The notes beneath the pieces are model-generated. The model saw only the letters and a list, made by a program, of their open reading frames with translations. It was not told the DNA's origin and searched no databases. Shown here in pieces: positions 16,761 through 26,008 of a DNA stretch of 64,000 bases (its first letter is position 1; every line of letters begins with the position of its first letter). Origin of the DNA: an uncultured Planctomycetales bacterium (GTDB lineage Bacteria > Planctomycetota > Planctomycetia > Pirellulales > S012-138); assembly GCA_937982665.1 (NCBI GenBank), contig CALJLD010000295.1, forward strand, positions 1-64,000, in the 5' to 3' direction. A program made the position numbers and the translations under genes.

Positions 16761-17501
16761 TTACCAGCTAAACCCAAATCCGCCAATGCGGATGCCACCG
16801 CGGACGCCACCGCGACCTCCTCCATTGAGATAGATTCCGTTGCCGTAGTAGTACGGCAACGCCCCGTAGAGGCCATTGATGGCTCGTCGCCTGCCGGGTG
16901 CGGCGTAGTAGTCGCGGGGACCTCGTCCATAGTAGCCGAAGGGGTCCGTGCGGTATTGGGAGCCATACCGCGACTGATTCTGGTAATACCGATTGTTTGC
17001 ATACGTGTTGGTGGTCTGCCGAGGTTGCGGTGTTTGCACGCCGGCGACAGGACCTGTGTTGCGCAGATCCACCACCCAGTTTTGAGCGCGAGCATCGCGC
17101 CAGATTACCAAGGCAACTCGGTCATTCTGCACGGCCTGCGCGACGACCGCCGCTACGCTGTTGGGATTTGAGACTTTTGTATCGCCGACACTGATGATGT
17201 AGTCACCGCGGCGCAATCCCGAGTTATAGGCAGGGCTGCCGGGAACAACGTCCGTGATCAGCACACCACTGCCTGTGGATGGCCCCAGCGTCACGCCCAT
17301 GCGCGGTGTCGATTGAGGTGTCGTCGTCTGCGGTGTGGTTTGCGGCTGGGGCGTTGCTTGAACACCGGCGGGTGGCGGCAACTCCTCAACTTGCCCTTGG
17401 GAATTGGCATTTCCGGGCTGTCCATGCGCAGTCTCGGAAATAGCTGTCAGCGTCAAAATCAACGTCACACAAAACGCCAGGGCCTTGTACTTGAGCAACA
17501 T
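16761..17501 (-). CDS. Secreted PDZ-domain protein (copy 2)
   Basis: 246 aa. The start at 17501 is fixed by GGAGG six bases upstream; an in-frame extension to 17693 has no support. Signal peptide MLLKYKALAFCVTLILTL...AHGQ. A Pro/Gln/Thr-rich linker (about 40-75) precedes one PDZ domain (about 75-160) nearly identical in its core to copy 1 (AYNSGLRRGDYIISVG, VALVIWRDARAQNW, RNTGPV). The tail is shorter and less Arg-rich than in copy 1 but ends with the same type of motif (NGIYLNGGGRGG, then RIGGFG and Trp). The tandem arrangement indicates a local duplication followed by divergence of the tail. Confidence 0.9.
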   Translation of the reverse strand: MLLKYKALAFCVTLILTLTAISETAHGQPGNANSQGQVEELPPPAGVQATPQPQTTPQTTTPQSTPRMGVTLGPSTGSGVLITDVVPGSPAYNSGLRRGDYIISVGDTKVSNPNSVAAVVAQAVQNDRVALVIWRDARAQNWVVDLRNTGPVAGVQTPQPRQTTNTYANNRYYQNQSRYGSQYRTDPFGYYGRGPRDYYAAPGRRRAINGLYGALPYYYGNGIYLNGGGRGGVRGGIRIGGFGFSW

Positions 17502-17976
17502 GTAAATCCTCCATTCGCGGAAATCGCGGTTGCTGATTTCCCATTCTACGCATTCGCATCGTTCTGGCATCGCGAAAGCCTGGTTTTTGACGCCCAAGAA
17601 ACTTTTGACGCGCAAAGTAACTCTTGCACTCAACGCAACCCGCGTTCCATGCTGAATTTCAGCGGTTGCTGCGGTCAGCCAACTTCCGGCCATTCCGGCG
17701 AGATAATTGGGAACTTCTGATCTGCCTGGAACGTCACAAAGCGACGAACACAGCCAGTTTGCGCCAACTGTGCGATCTCGTCACAGTGATTTGAGCAACA
17801 ACAATTCTCCAAGTGCTACAATCCTGGAAAGCCAACTGGCTTGAGTGGAACGGCGAGTTCCTGAACGCAATCCCGCGTTCGGTACAACGCCGCGAAAAAA
17901 TCCAACGCCGCCACAATCCAAGACACTAAAGTTCCCTGGCGAACGATAAGTCCCTTTCCCGCAAGCGAGCCATCTC
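17502..17976. other. Divergent intergenic region
   Basis: 475 bases between the second PDZ gene (-) and the DUF4139 gene (+). Presumed promoters for both. Minus-strand open frames at 17734-17999 are short and unlike known proteins. Nothing else seen. Confidence 0.5.
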
Positions 17977-20193
17977 ATGTTCAAAAACAATTGGTCCAAT
18001 TGCCGTGGCGCATTCGCGCGGCCTCATCTGAACTCCGTTTCTCGATACGCCCTGGCCTTGGGTCTGGCGATGGGTTTGGGCCAGTTGTCTGCACAAGCCA
18101 AAGAGACGTATCCGTTCGGCCCGCTTACGGCAGAACAAACCGCCAATCAGGATGCGGAGTCCGCTTCGGACGCTATTCCGCTCAATCGCATTGTGATGTT
18201 CAACTCCGGCGTGGCCTATTTTGATCGCGGCGGCGAAGTTGAAGGCAATACGCAAGTTGACTTGCGGTTCAACGTTGAGGACATCAATGACTTGCTGAAG
18301 AGCATGGTCCTACAAGACAGTGACGGCGGGAAGATTTCCACAATCAACTTTGGCTCCAAAGATCCCATCACAAAGACGCTGAAGACGTTCGCGATTGATC
18401 TGACCGATAACCCTTCGCTTGGGCAATTGTTGGCGCAAATTCGTGGTGAAGGAGTAAGCATCACGGCACCGGAGGAAATCGACGGCACGATCCTGGGAAT
18501 TGAGAATCGCAAGTCGGCCGTCGGCGATGAAGTCCTGGAGCGAGAGTTTCTTAACCTGCTCACAGACGATGGCTTGAAGAGCATTCCGCTGGAGTCCATC
18601 GGCAGCATCAAGCTTCTGGATGCGGAACTCAATGCTGAGTTGCGCCAAGCTTTGGCGATCCTGGCAACTGGCCACGACGTGGACAAGAAGACAGTCACTC
18701 TGCGGTTCACAGGTGCCGGCACACGTCGTGTCAAGGTTGGCTATATCCAGGAAGCTCCCATCTGGAAGACAAGCTATCGGTTGGTCTTGCAGGATGACAA
18801 CGCCGCGTATCTGCAAGGTTGGGCGATTGTCGAGAACACAACCGAAGAGGATTGGAACGACGTGAACCTGACGCTTGTTAGCGGTCGCCCGATTTCGTTC
18901 CTGATGGACTTGTATCAGCCGTTGTACTTGCCGCGGCCAATTGTGGAGCCGGAACTCTTTGCGTCCTTGCGACCGCAAAACTATGACCAGGACCTGTCAC
19001 GCCGCCAGGAGGAATTCGCCCGCCTGGCAGAGGTTCTTGGTCGAAACGCTGATGCGAATGCTGAGAAAGATACCGGAGTAAACGACGCATTTCGAGCGTT
19101 GGGTGGACGTGACGCACGTGGTCGCGCGCGAGGCGGCCTTGGCGGTGGAGGCGGTGGAGATGGCGCGAACTTCGCCGCTCCGGAACCTGCGTTCAATCCG
19201 GCCGCTGGAGTGGAATCCGTCGCTCAGGCGTCCGATGTTGGCGAACTCTTCCAATACGAGATTGCCTCGCCGGTGACTTTGCCGCGTCGGCAATCGGCCA
19301 TGTTGCCGATCGTGGATGGCACAGTGAGCATGCAGAAGGTTTCTATCTACAACCCGTCCGTTCAGCCAAAACATCCGCTCAACGGATTGTGGCTCTCCAA
19401 CGGAACAGAGTATCACCTAATGGCAGGGCCTGTGACGGTGTTTGATGACGACGCCTATGCCGGCGACGCTCAAATCCCCAATCTTGCGCCGGGAGCCAAG
19501 CGTTTGCTGTCCTACGCTTTGGATTTGGACACGGAAGTCGCCGTGGAAAGTGAAGGCCAACCGCAATCGATGACGGCCGTCAAGATTGTCAATGGCGTGA
19601 TCTACACCACATACAAGTATCAGCGCGAAGCTGACTACACGGTCAAGAACACTGGCAACCGCGAGAAGAAAGTCCTGATTGAATACAACAAGGACGGCAA
19701 TTGGGATTTGGTCGCGCCAAAAGAGGCGGAAGAGACCACTCGCGATATGTACCGCTTTGCGGTTCAGGCCAGCCCTGGCGTTCCGGCCGAACTGAAAGTA
19801 CAAGAGGAGCGGATTGCAACGCAGCAGGTTTCCATGAATAACACCAATGATAACTTCATTGGAATCTACCTGCGTGCGGAAGTTGTCAGTGACGATGTCA
19901 AAGCGGCGCTGGAAGAGGTGATGAATCGCAAGCGCGACATCAATGAGTTGACCGCGTTGATGCAACAGAAACAGACTGCCATCAACGAAATCTCAACAGA
20001 GCAAAGCCGAATTCGGCAAAACATGCAGCAGCTTGCTCAGAATAGCGAGTTGTATCGCCGTTACGTGCAGAAGTTCAATGACCAGGAAACTCGCATTGAA
20101 AACCTGCGCGGCGAGATTGCCGGTTTGCAGAGTCAAATTGCTGAAAAGCAACAAGGGCTCAACGAGTACATTGCCGACTTGAACGTTGAATAA
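17977..20193 (+). CDS. Exported DUF4139-domain protein with C-terminal coiled coil
   Basis: 738 aa. The N-terminal export signal is long and ends LALGLAMGLGQLSAQA. DUF4139 hallmarks are clear: VKVGYIQEAPIWKTSYRLV followed by LQGWAIVENTTEEDWNDV and LTLVSGRPISF (about residues 250-310). A Gly/Arg-rich insertion (about 375-400, GGRDARGRARGGLGGGGGG) splits the domain. Residues about 645-735 form a coiled coil. DUF4139 proteins are beta-rich, and the eukaryotic or bacterial 'mucoidy inhibitor-like' members have no proven biochemical role. This protein is probably periplasmic or in the equivalent planctomycete compartment. A strong terminator follows, so it is a single-gene unit. Confidence 0.9.
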   Translation: MFKNNWSNCRGAFARPHLNSVSRYALALGLAMGLGQLSAQAKETYPFGPLTAEQTANQDAESASDAIPLNRIVMFNSGVAYFDRGGEVEGNTQVDLRFNVEDINDLLKSMVLQDSDGGKISTINFGSKDPITKTLKTFAIDLTDNPSLGQLLAQIRGEGVSITAPEEIDGTILGIENRKSAVGDEVLEREFLNLLTDDGLKSIPLESIGSIKLLDAELNAELRQALAILATGHDVDKKTVTLRFTGAGTRRVKVGYIQEAPIWKTSYRLVLQDDNAAYLQGWAIVENTTEEDWNDVNLTLVSGRPISFLMDLYQPLYLPRPIVEPELFASLRPQNYDQDLSRRQEEFARLAEVLGRNADANAEKDTGVNDAFRALGGRDARGRARGGLGGGGGGDGANFAAPEPAFNPAAGVESVAQASDVGELFQYEIASPVTLPRRQSAMLPIVDGTVSMQKVSIYNPSVQPKHPLNGLWLSNGTEYHLMAGPVTVFDDDAYAGDAQIPNLAPGAKRLLSYALDLDTEVAVESEGQPQSMTAVKIVNGVIYTTYKYQREADYTVKNTGNREKKVLIEYNKDGNWDLVAPKEAEETTRDMYRFAVQASPGVPAELKVQEERIATQQVSMNNTNDNFIGIYLRAEVVSDDVKAALEEVMNRKRDINELTALMQQKQTAINEISTEQSRIRQNMQQLAQNSELYRRYVQKFNDQETRIENLRGEIAGLQSQIAEKQQGLNEYIADLNVE

Positions 20194-20218
20194 CAATCCG
20201 TTTTTTTGTGCGATCGCC

Positions 20219-20255
20219 AACAGGCGCGTGGGATTCTCCCGCGCGCCTGTTTTTA
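20219..20255 (+). terminator. Terminator after DUF4139 gene
   Basis: Stem aacaggcgcg plus ggga pairing with tccc plus cgcgcctgtt, with one mismatch pair and a 3-base loop, followed by TTTT. It starts 26 bases after the stop. Confidence 0.9.
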
Positions 20256-20412
20256 ATTAGACGGTGACGTTCAGAATCCTCAATTCCCTGGGCAGATCGA
20301 AGTCGCGAGCGAGTTGTTTCGCTGGGCGCGAAATGAGCTACAATGCTGGGCGATCCATCGGCCTTTTCCGTGCGCCCACTCACCGCCGCTCGGAACTTGG
20401 CCCTCCGGTTAT

Positions 20413-20431
20413 GTGGCACAGTTTGTGCCAC
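20413..20431 (+). promoter_or_regulatory. Palindrome with sigma54-like -24/-12 spacing before PQQ-propeller gene
   Basis: gtggcaca-gtt-tgtgccac is a perfect 8-bp inverted repeat 46 bases before the start at 20477. Read as a promoter, TGGCAC and GTGC place GG and GC twelve bases apart, as in sigma54 promoters. It could equally be a repressor site. A sigma54-dependent activator is encoded nearby at 21794-23650. Confidence 0.4.
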
Positions 20432-20476
20432 TGGCCGGCTTCATTGCCTCGGCGGTTCTTTTTGAAAGGAAAGTCA

Positions 20477-21697
20477 ATGAAACGCGCATTGATATGGCTT
20501 TGTGTTTTGGCGTTTGGCGCTCTTGTGAGCCCAAAGCTGGCCGTTGCTCAGGATTGGCCTCAATGGCGAGGACAAAACCGGGACGCCAAGGTGGATGGCT
20601 TTACGCCACCGGCAACCTGGCCGGAAGAGTTGACGCAAGTTTGGCAAGTCAACGTGGGCGATGGCGTCTCCACTCCCGCGCTTGTTGGCGACCGCATGTA
20701 TGTGTTCGCACGGCAAGGTGACGATGAAGTCACTTTGTGCCTGGATGCAAAGACTGGAGAAGAGATTTGGCGCGATGCTTATTCGGTGGGCGGCGCTGAC
20801 GGTCCGGCCCGCGGTTTCGCTGGTCCGCGAAGTTCTCCGGCGGTCGTCAATGGCAAGGTTTGCAACTTTGGCGTCCGCGGCACGGTCTCGTGCTTGAATG
20901 CGGAAGATGGATCCGTGCTTTGGCGGCATGAAGAAGTGGGCGAGTTCCCCCGGTTCTACACCTCCAGCTCGCCGATCATTGTGAATGACCTCTGCATTTG
21001 CCAATTGGGTGGAGAGCGAGAAGGCTCTATCGTCGCTTACAATCTTGACTCCGGCGAAGTCCAATGGAGTTGGGACGGAGATGGCACGGCCTACGCTTCG
21101 CCCATTTTGTTTGAGATGGAAGCCGGCAAAGTGCTGCTCGCTGAGACCGCCTCGAAGATTCTCGCCCTCAATGTCGCCGATGGCGAAGTCATTTGGGAAA
21201 TGGACTACGAGGTCACAGGGCGTGGATACAACGCATCAACACCAACGCAAAACGGTCAGATGCTGTTGTTCTCCGGTTCCAATCGCGGCACAACCGCAAT
21301 GAAACTGAGCATGGAAGGTGGTGACCTGACCGCGACCGAGTTGTGGCACAACGAGGACAACTCGGCGATGTACAACTCACCCATCGTGAAGGGCGAGCTT
21401 GTGTTCGGCCTGACTTCGCGCGACAGCCTGTTCTGCATCAATGCGGAATCCGGCGAGACCATGTGGAACGAGGACTTCCGTGGCCGCCGAGGTTACGGCA
21501 ACATCGTCGATGCAGGCGACGTTCTCTTTGCCATCACTCCCAACTCTGAACTGCTGGTTTACAAACCCACTGCGGAGTTTGAAGAGATCGCCCGCTTCCA
21601 GGTCTCGGAAGGGCAGACCTATGCCTACCCAATCATCGCTGGCAATCGCATCTTCATCAAAGACGATGAGAATCTGACGCTGTTCACAATTGAATAG
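20477..21697 (+). CDS. Exported PQQ-type beta-propeller protein
   Basis: 406 aa. The start at 20477 follows GAAAGGA; the in-frame extension upstream to 20264 is non-coding. Signal peptide MKRALIWLCVLAFGALVSP...AVAQ. The mature protein begins DWPQWRGQNRD, the usual opening of planctomycete PQQ-like repeat proteins, and continues with repeated blades (CLDAKTGEEIWRDAYS, CLNAEDGSVLWRHEEV, ALNVADGEVIWEMDY, CINAESGETMWNEDF). The family is often called outer membrane protein assembly factor BamB-like, but here there is no lipobox or Bam context, so it is more likely a secreted binding propeller. A possible sigma54-type site lies upstream and a terminator downstream. Confidence 0.93.
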   Translation: MKRALIWLCVLAFGALVSPKLAVAQDWPQWRGQNRDAKVDGFTPPATWPEELTQVWQVNVGDGVSTPALVGDRMYVFARQGDDEVTLCLDAKTGEEIWRDAYSVGGADGPARGFAGPRSSPAVVNGKVCNFGVRGTVSCLNAEDGSVLWRHEEVGEFPRFYTSSSPIIVNDLCICQLGGEREGSIVAYNLDSGEVQWSWDGDGTAYASPILFEMEAGKVLLAETASKILALNVADGEVIWEMDYEVTGRGYNASTPTQNGQMLLFSGSNRGTTAMKLSMEGGDLTATELWHNEDNSAMYNSPIVKGELVFGLTSRDSLFCINAESGETMWNEDFRGRRGYGNIVDAGDVLFAITPNSELLVYKPTAEFEEIARFQVSEGQTYAYPIIAGNRIFIKDDENLTLFTIE

Positions 21698-21727
21698 ACG
21701 CGATCTCCGTCGTCGGACGTCAGAATC

Positions 21728-21764
21728 AAACCGAAAGTCAGGATCTCCCTGGCCTTCGGTTTTC
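21728..21764. terminator. Shared terminator between convergent genes
   Basis: An outer stem aaaccgaa / ttcggttt with a partly paired inner stem, followed by TTTC on the plus strand and AAAC-matched T-residues on the minus strand. It sits between the PQQ gene (+) and the sigma54 activator (-) and may serve both. Confidence 0.7.
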
Positions 21765-21793
21765 TCATACAGCGAGTTGCACTTCGCCATGCC

Positions 21794-23650
21794 CTACTGT
21801 CTGGGAATGCCGTATTCCTCAATCTTGCGATAGAGCGTCGCTCGACCAATGCCCAAGAGTTCCGCTGCCTCTTGAACGCTGCCGCCGCATCTTCGCAGTG
21901 CTTCCACAATCAGCCGCTTCTCCCATTCGGAGATTCGCAGCGAATCCCAAGCGTCGGTCTCGACATCGCGCAGTGGCAAGTCTTCGGGCGAGATCTTTTC
22001 TCCGGAAGTCAGGACAACAGCGCTATCAATCACGTTCCGCAGTTGGCGGATGTTGCCGGGCCAGCTGTAGTTCTTCAGTTTCTTGCGGGCTGTCTGCGTG
22101 ACTTCGAGTTTCGGCCGGCCGTGCTGGGCGCGAAAATGTGTGAGGAAGTGATCGATGAGCAAGTCGAGGTCGTCGCCGCGTTCGCGCAAAGGCGGAACGT
22201 TCAGCTCAAACACTGCTAGGCGATAGAACAGATCCTCACGGAAGTTCTTGTCGCGGACTTGAGTTTCCAATGGTTGATTTGTGGCTGCAATAATCCGGAC
22301 GTCGACTTGAATGTCTTTGCCGCCACCAACGGGTTGAAACGGGTGGCCTTCCAGCACCCGCAGAAGTTTCGCTTGTCCCTCGGGTTGCAACTCGCCAATC
22401 TCATCGAGGAAGAGTGTGCCCATGTCGGCTTGCTCGAACAAACCGGCGCGATCCTGTTCCGCACCTGTGAACGCGCCAGCGGAATGCCCAAACAAATGGC
22501 TTTCCAACAAACTCTCGGGAATGGCGGCACAATTGACCGAGAGCATTGGCCGGCCCCGACGCGGCCCCGCACGATGCAACGCCCTGGCGACCAACTCTTT
22601 GCCGACGCCACTTTCACCGCGAATCAGTGCACAACCAGTCGCCGCTGCCACCTTCGAAATCTTGTCCTTCAATTCGCGGATTGCAGGGCACTCGCCAATG
22701 ATCTCATCCAGCGCGCCACTTTGGGCTTTGATGCGTCGCAAGTCGTAGTCGAGTCGTTCCTCTTGAAGCGTTCTGGCAAGTGCGGCGGATACCAACTGCC
22801 CAACAGAATTCGCAAAGGAAAGATCGTCGCTTTTGAAGCGTCCGCGGCTCTTGTATAAGTGCAGCGCGCCGATCACATCGTCATTGTCCAAGAGCGGCAC
22901 ACAGATGGCGTCCGAGTACAACGCCAGGCTCTCAGACGCCGGACGTTCCTCAAATTGCTGGCCTGTCAGCCAGACGGCTCGGCGGTCATTCACCACGGTT
23001 GCGGTGAGCGCGTTGCTTAGCCCTCCGGAATTCACCTCAGTCATTTCCGGGTATGTCTGACGTGGCAGCAATTCGCCGGAATCGCTCATGCCGAGATAGC
23101 CGGCGAAGGTCGCTTTTGACCGTTGTTGCAGTGTCTCCAATGCACAACGAATGACGGTTTGCGATTCTCGCACTTGAATCAAAGCCAGGCTGAGTTGATA
23201 CAGCTTTGGCAAATCCGCATCGGATTGGTGGGTCTCGATTTCGGAGGGGAGTTCTAGCGAAGCCGATGACAAGGACGGCGGTGCGATGGCGAAATCGAAA
23301 TCGTCATCATCCGGCGTTAGAGCTTCCAGCTTGTCCAGCGTTGTTGGGCGCAATTCGCTTTGGTGAAAAGTGAACTCCGTGCTGCCAATTCGCAGGCGAT
23401 GACCCTCGCCCAGCGTCGCGTCATCGATCTTCTGATCATTGACATATGTGCCGTTGCGGCTTTGGTCGAGTACCCTCCAACCGCCTGCATGTGCCCTCAG
23501 TACACAATGGACGCGGCTGGAGAGCGGATCCGTCAAGACGATCTGATTGCCCGCATCACGGCCAACTCGGTTCTCAACCTCTCGATCTAACAGAAAGTTC
23601 GCACCTACCCGATCGCCGGAGGTCATCGTCAGAAAACTGAACATTGACAT
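21794..23650 (-). CDS. FHA-GAF-AAA+-Fis sigma54-dependent transcription activator
   Basis: 618 aa. FHA domain at about 10-98 with R31, S44-R46, H48 and NGTYVN at 66-71, which binds phospho-Thr. GAF-like domain at about 148-300. AAA+ domain at about 315-555 with Walker A GESGVGKE (345-352), the sigma54-contact GAFTGA loop at 392-397 and Walker B GTLFLDEI (411-418). A C-terminal Fis-type helix-turn-helix (SVQEAAELLGIGRATLYRKI) binds DNA. All residues needed for sigma54 activation are present. The input domain suggests control by Ser/Thr kinases, which are numerous in planctomycetes; one is encoded at 37.1-41.1 kb, but a link is inference. A 14-bp palindrome overlaps the start. Confidence 0.96.
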   Translation of the reverse strand: MSMFSFLTMTSGDRVGANFLLDREVENRVGRDAGNQIVLTDPLSSRVHCVLRAHAGGWRVLDQSRNGTYVNDQKIDDATLGEGHRLRIGSTEFTFHQSELRPTTLDKLEALTPDDDDFDFAIAPPSLSSASLELPSEIETHQSDADLPKLYQLSLALIQVRESQTVIRCALETLQQRSKATFAGYLGMSDSGELLPRQTYPEMTEVNSGGLSNALTATVVNDRRAVWLTGQQFEERPASESLALYSDAICVPLLDNDDVIGALHLYKSRGRFKSDDLSFANSVGQLVSAALARTLQEERLDYDLRRIKAQSGALDEIIGECPAIRELKDKISKVAAATGCALIRGESGVGKELVARALHRAGPRRGRPMLSVNCAAIPESLLESHLFGHSAGAFTGAEQDRAGLFEQADMGTLFLDEIGELQPEGQAKLLRVLEGHPFQPVGGGKDIQVDVRIIAATNQPLETQVRDKNFREDLFYRLAVFELNVPPLRERGDDLDLLIDHFLTHFRAQHGRPKLEVTQTARKKLKNYSWPGNIRQLRNVIDSAVVLTSGEKISPEDLPLRDVETDAWDSLRISEWEKRLIVEALRRCGGSVQEAAELLGIGRATLYRKIEEYGIPRQ

Positions 23651-23659
23651 TGCAATGTC
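23646..23659. promoter_or_regulatory. 14-bp perfect palindrome over the activator start codon
   Basis: gacattgcaatgtc is a perfect palindrome. It overlaps the ATG of the sigma54 activator at 23650. The position would suit autoregulation or a translation-blocking hairpin; no proof from the sequence alone. Confidence 0.4.
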
Positions 23660-23707
23660 TCGGCCGCGTCGTGGAAAACAAGTCGTGCGAAAAACGGAGA
23701 GGCAAAC

Positions 23708-25675
23708 TTAATTCTGATCGAACGCGAAGCCTAGTGCCATTAGTTCTGCGCGAATGTTGTCATCTTGCAGCAACTCCTGCAATCGCGCGATGGCCGGATT
23801 GTCGACGCGGCTCTTGGGCACAATGAAGTCAAACTGTTCCCATCCCAAGGGCGCAAAAGCAAGATCGTATGCTTCCGCAACCGCTCGAATGGCAACTCCC
23901 CAATCCGCTCGGCGTTGCGCGACAGCAGCGGCAACGGCATTATGGCTGGTGACCTGGACGGAATATCCCGCTGGCTGAGCGCCTTTGAGATGTTGATCGA
24001 TGAGCATTCGTGTCCCGCTGCCAGCATTGCGGTTTACCATGCGAATGTTTGCATCCGCACGCAGCTCAGTTTCCCGCGCGCACATTTCAATCAATTCTTC
24101 GCCTGACTTGCCCTCAAAGTGTGGCTCCTGCTTGCGGAATACAACACCTTGCTCTCTCGCATAGCCGCGGAGGAATTCCAGGCTTGGCGTCGCGAATGGA
24201 ACGTTGTATTTGCCGGTCACCGGGTCCAGCAGGTGGATTCCCGCCAGATCGCACTCGCCGCGTTCTACTGCTTGTAGCCCTGCGGAACTTCCAACAGCGA
24301 GAAACTTCGTGCGAAAACCATCAGTCTGCAGGTGCGAGAGCAGGCGATCCAAACCGGGACAATGACTGCCCACAACAACCAGTTGCGCGGTCTGCAGATT
24401 GTTGCCAATCAATTGGACGCGAACTTGCTCACCCTGCTCCAAGATCTCTTTGTCGTGGTCGATCTTGATGAAGCCATCGGCATGACTGAAGCTCGTGACA
24501 GAGCCAGAACCCTTGCCCAGCGGAAAGGCAACATGTTCGGCCGAGTTCGAAGCAGGCCCTGTCGCTTGAACAAGTCCTACGAGTAAATACTCCGTGCGCC
24601 CAACCTCCGAATTGACGCGGACAGGCAGTGTAGCGGTAACGCTCGATGGCGAATCCGGCAGTCGTCCCGCCATCGCGCGAATGACCGGCGCAACGAACTC
24701 ATGAAACGTGAAGATCGCCGACGTTGGAAATCCCGGCAAGATAACAACAGGCTTTCTCTCGTGCGCTGCAAGGCAAATCGGCTTGCCGGGCTTGAGCGCG
24801 ACCCCGTGCGCGATGATTCCTGGCGAGGTTAACTCGCTGACCACACGATAGGAAAGGTCGCCGCTTCCTTTGCTGGTGCCGCCTGACAGCACCACGATAT
24901 CCGTTTCGGCCAATGCCTGGCGAATGATCTTGCTCAAACCGTCCGCATCATCTTCCGAGATACCGAACTCGTGAGGCTCGCCGCCAGATTCGCGAATTGC
25001 GTCGGCAAGGATTCGCGAATTCGAGTCATAGATTTTGCCAGCCTTGTAGTCTTCGCCCGGCTCAATCAATTCATTGCCGGTTGAAATCACGGCTACTTTT
25101 GGCCGCTTGAACACGCTGACTTCTTCCAGCCCAAGAGCGGCCAGCACCCCAGTCTCGCGACTCGTCAGCACAACGTTCGCGCGCAGTACCACTTCTCCCA
25201 AAGCGATGTCCGACCCGGCAAACGCGATTGCATTTCCTGGCGGGACGGAACGCAGCACGCTTAGTTCACCGTCAAGCACTTCCGTGTGTTCGACCATGAT
25301 GACCGCGTCCGCTCCCCGCGGAACGACAGCACCCGTGGCAATCGCCGAAGCATGACCGTCAGCCAACGGTGTTTCGCTGACTTGTCCGGGTTCAATGATG
25401 CCAGGCTGGATCCGCAACTGGCGCGGAGCATCTTCGCGCGCACCGGCCGTTTGAACCGATTGCAACGCATAACCGTCAACATTTGATCGATCAAAGCCAG
25501 GGACATCGATCGGGGCGAAAACTTCCTTCGCCAGAACCCGGCCGAGCGCAACGTTCAGATCGACCGTTTCCACGCCGCGAGGCGCACAATCGATCGCCGC
25601 TGAGAACAAGCGTTCCGCTTCATCGCGCTGCTTGACGCTGAGAAACTGCGCCTGGCGAAAATGCCGATTGTCCAT
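23708..25675 (-). CDS. moeA: MoeA molybdopterin molybdenumtransferase fused to PBP-like domain
   Basis: 655 aa. The start at 25675 (MDNRHFRQAQFLSVKQ) gives a normal MoeA N-terminus; a longer frame to 26344 is spurious. Residues about 15-420 carry the MoeA domain: FDRSNVDGYA, the VISTGNELIEPGE strand, and SGGTSKGSGDLSYRV for molybdopterin binding (usual form GGTSVGxxD). From about 440 to 655 is a periplasmic-binding-like domain (VGSHCPGLDRLLSHLQ, CDLAGIHLLD, NRNAGSGTRMLID). MoeA inserts molybdate into adenylylated molybdopterin. The fusion is known in other bacteria and archaea, where the second domain is thought to sense molybdate or a related ligand. No other cofactor genes are adjacent. Confidence 0.93.
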   Translation of the reverse strand: MDNRHFRQAQFLSVKQRDEAERLFSAAIDCAPRGVETVDLNVALGRVLAKEVFAPIDVPGFDRSNVDGYALQSVQTAGAREDAPRQLRIQPGIIEPGQVSETPLADGHASAIATGAVVPRGADAVIMVEHTEVLDGELSVLRSVPPGNAIAFAGSDIALGEVVLRANVVLTSRETGVLAALGLEEVSVFKRPKVAVISTGNELIEPGEDYKAGKIYDSNSRILADAIRESGGEPHEFGISEDDADGLSKIIRQALAETDIVVLSGGTSKGSGDLSYRVVSELTSPGIIAHGVALKPGKPICLAAHERKPVVILPGFPTSAIFTFHEFVAPVIRAMAGRLPDSPSSVTATLPVRVNSEVGRTEYLLVGLVQATGPASNSAEHVAFPLGKGSGSVTSFSHADGFIKIDHDKEILEQGEQVRVQLIGNNLQTAQLVVVGSHCPGLDRLLSHLQTDGFRTKFLAVGSSAGLQAVERGECDLAGIHLLDPVTGKYNVPFATPSLEFLRGYAREQGVVFRKQEPHFEGKSGEELIEMCARETELRADANIRMVNRNAGSGTRMLIDQHLKGAQPAGYSVQVTSHNAVAAAVAQRRADWGVAIRAVAEAYDLAFAPLGWEQFDFIVPKSRVDNPAIARLQELLQDDNIRAELMALGFAFDQN

Positions 25676-26008
25676 CTTGATCCGATTCTGCCGTGCCGTG
25701 TGCCGCTTTGGGCTTAAGCCGCCCTTGTTGATCGTATGCCGAATTGTGAGTTGGCAACAGCCACAGCAGACCCTTGGCGCGCGGAAAGATCGTTGCGATT
25801 GGTCGATTCCCCTTCGCGCAAACAGCGAATGAATACGCGTCATATCCGTCAGTTTGCTCCCCGTCCGGTTCTGACCTAGTGTTCTCAAGGTGGACCAGAG
25901 CGGTACGGCAAAGACAGATACGGTGACTCCTGCTGGTTGACTCAGCACGCTTGGCGCTGGGAAAGGAAGGCACTTCCTCTCGCCCAATTGTCGTGGCGGG
26001 AAGTGTTT
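25676..26008. other. Divergent intergenic region
   Basis: 333 bases between moeA (-) and the coiled-coil gene (+), expected to hold both promoters. A minus-strand open frame (25620-25973) continues out of moeA in another frame and looks non-coding. No RNA motif was recognised. Confidence 0.5.

Noticed and set aside
17734..17999. Minus-strand frames between the second PDZ gene and the DUF4139 gene
   Set aside because: Short, overlapping the next start region and without recognisable sequence.
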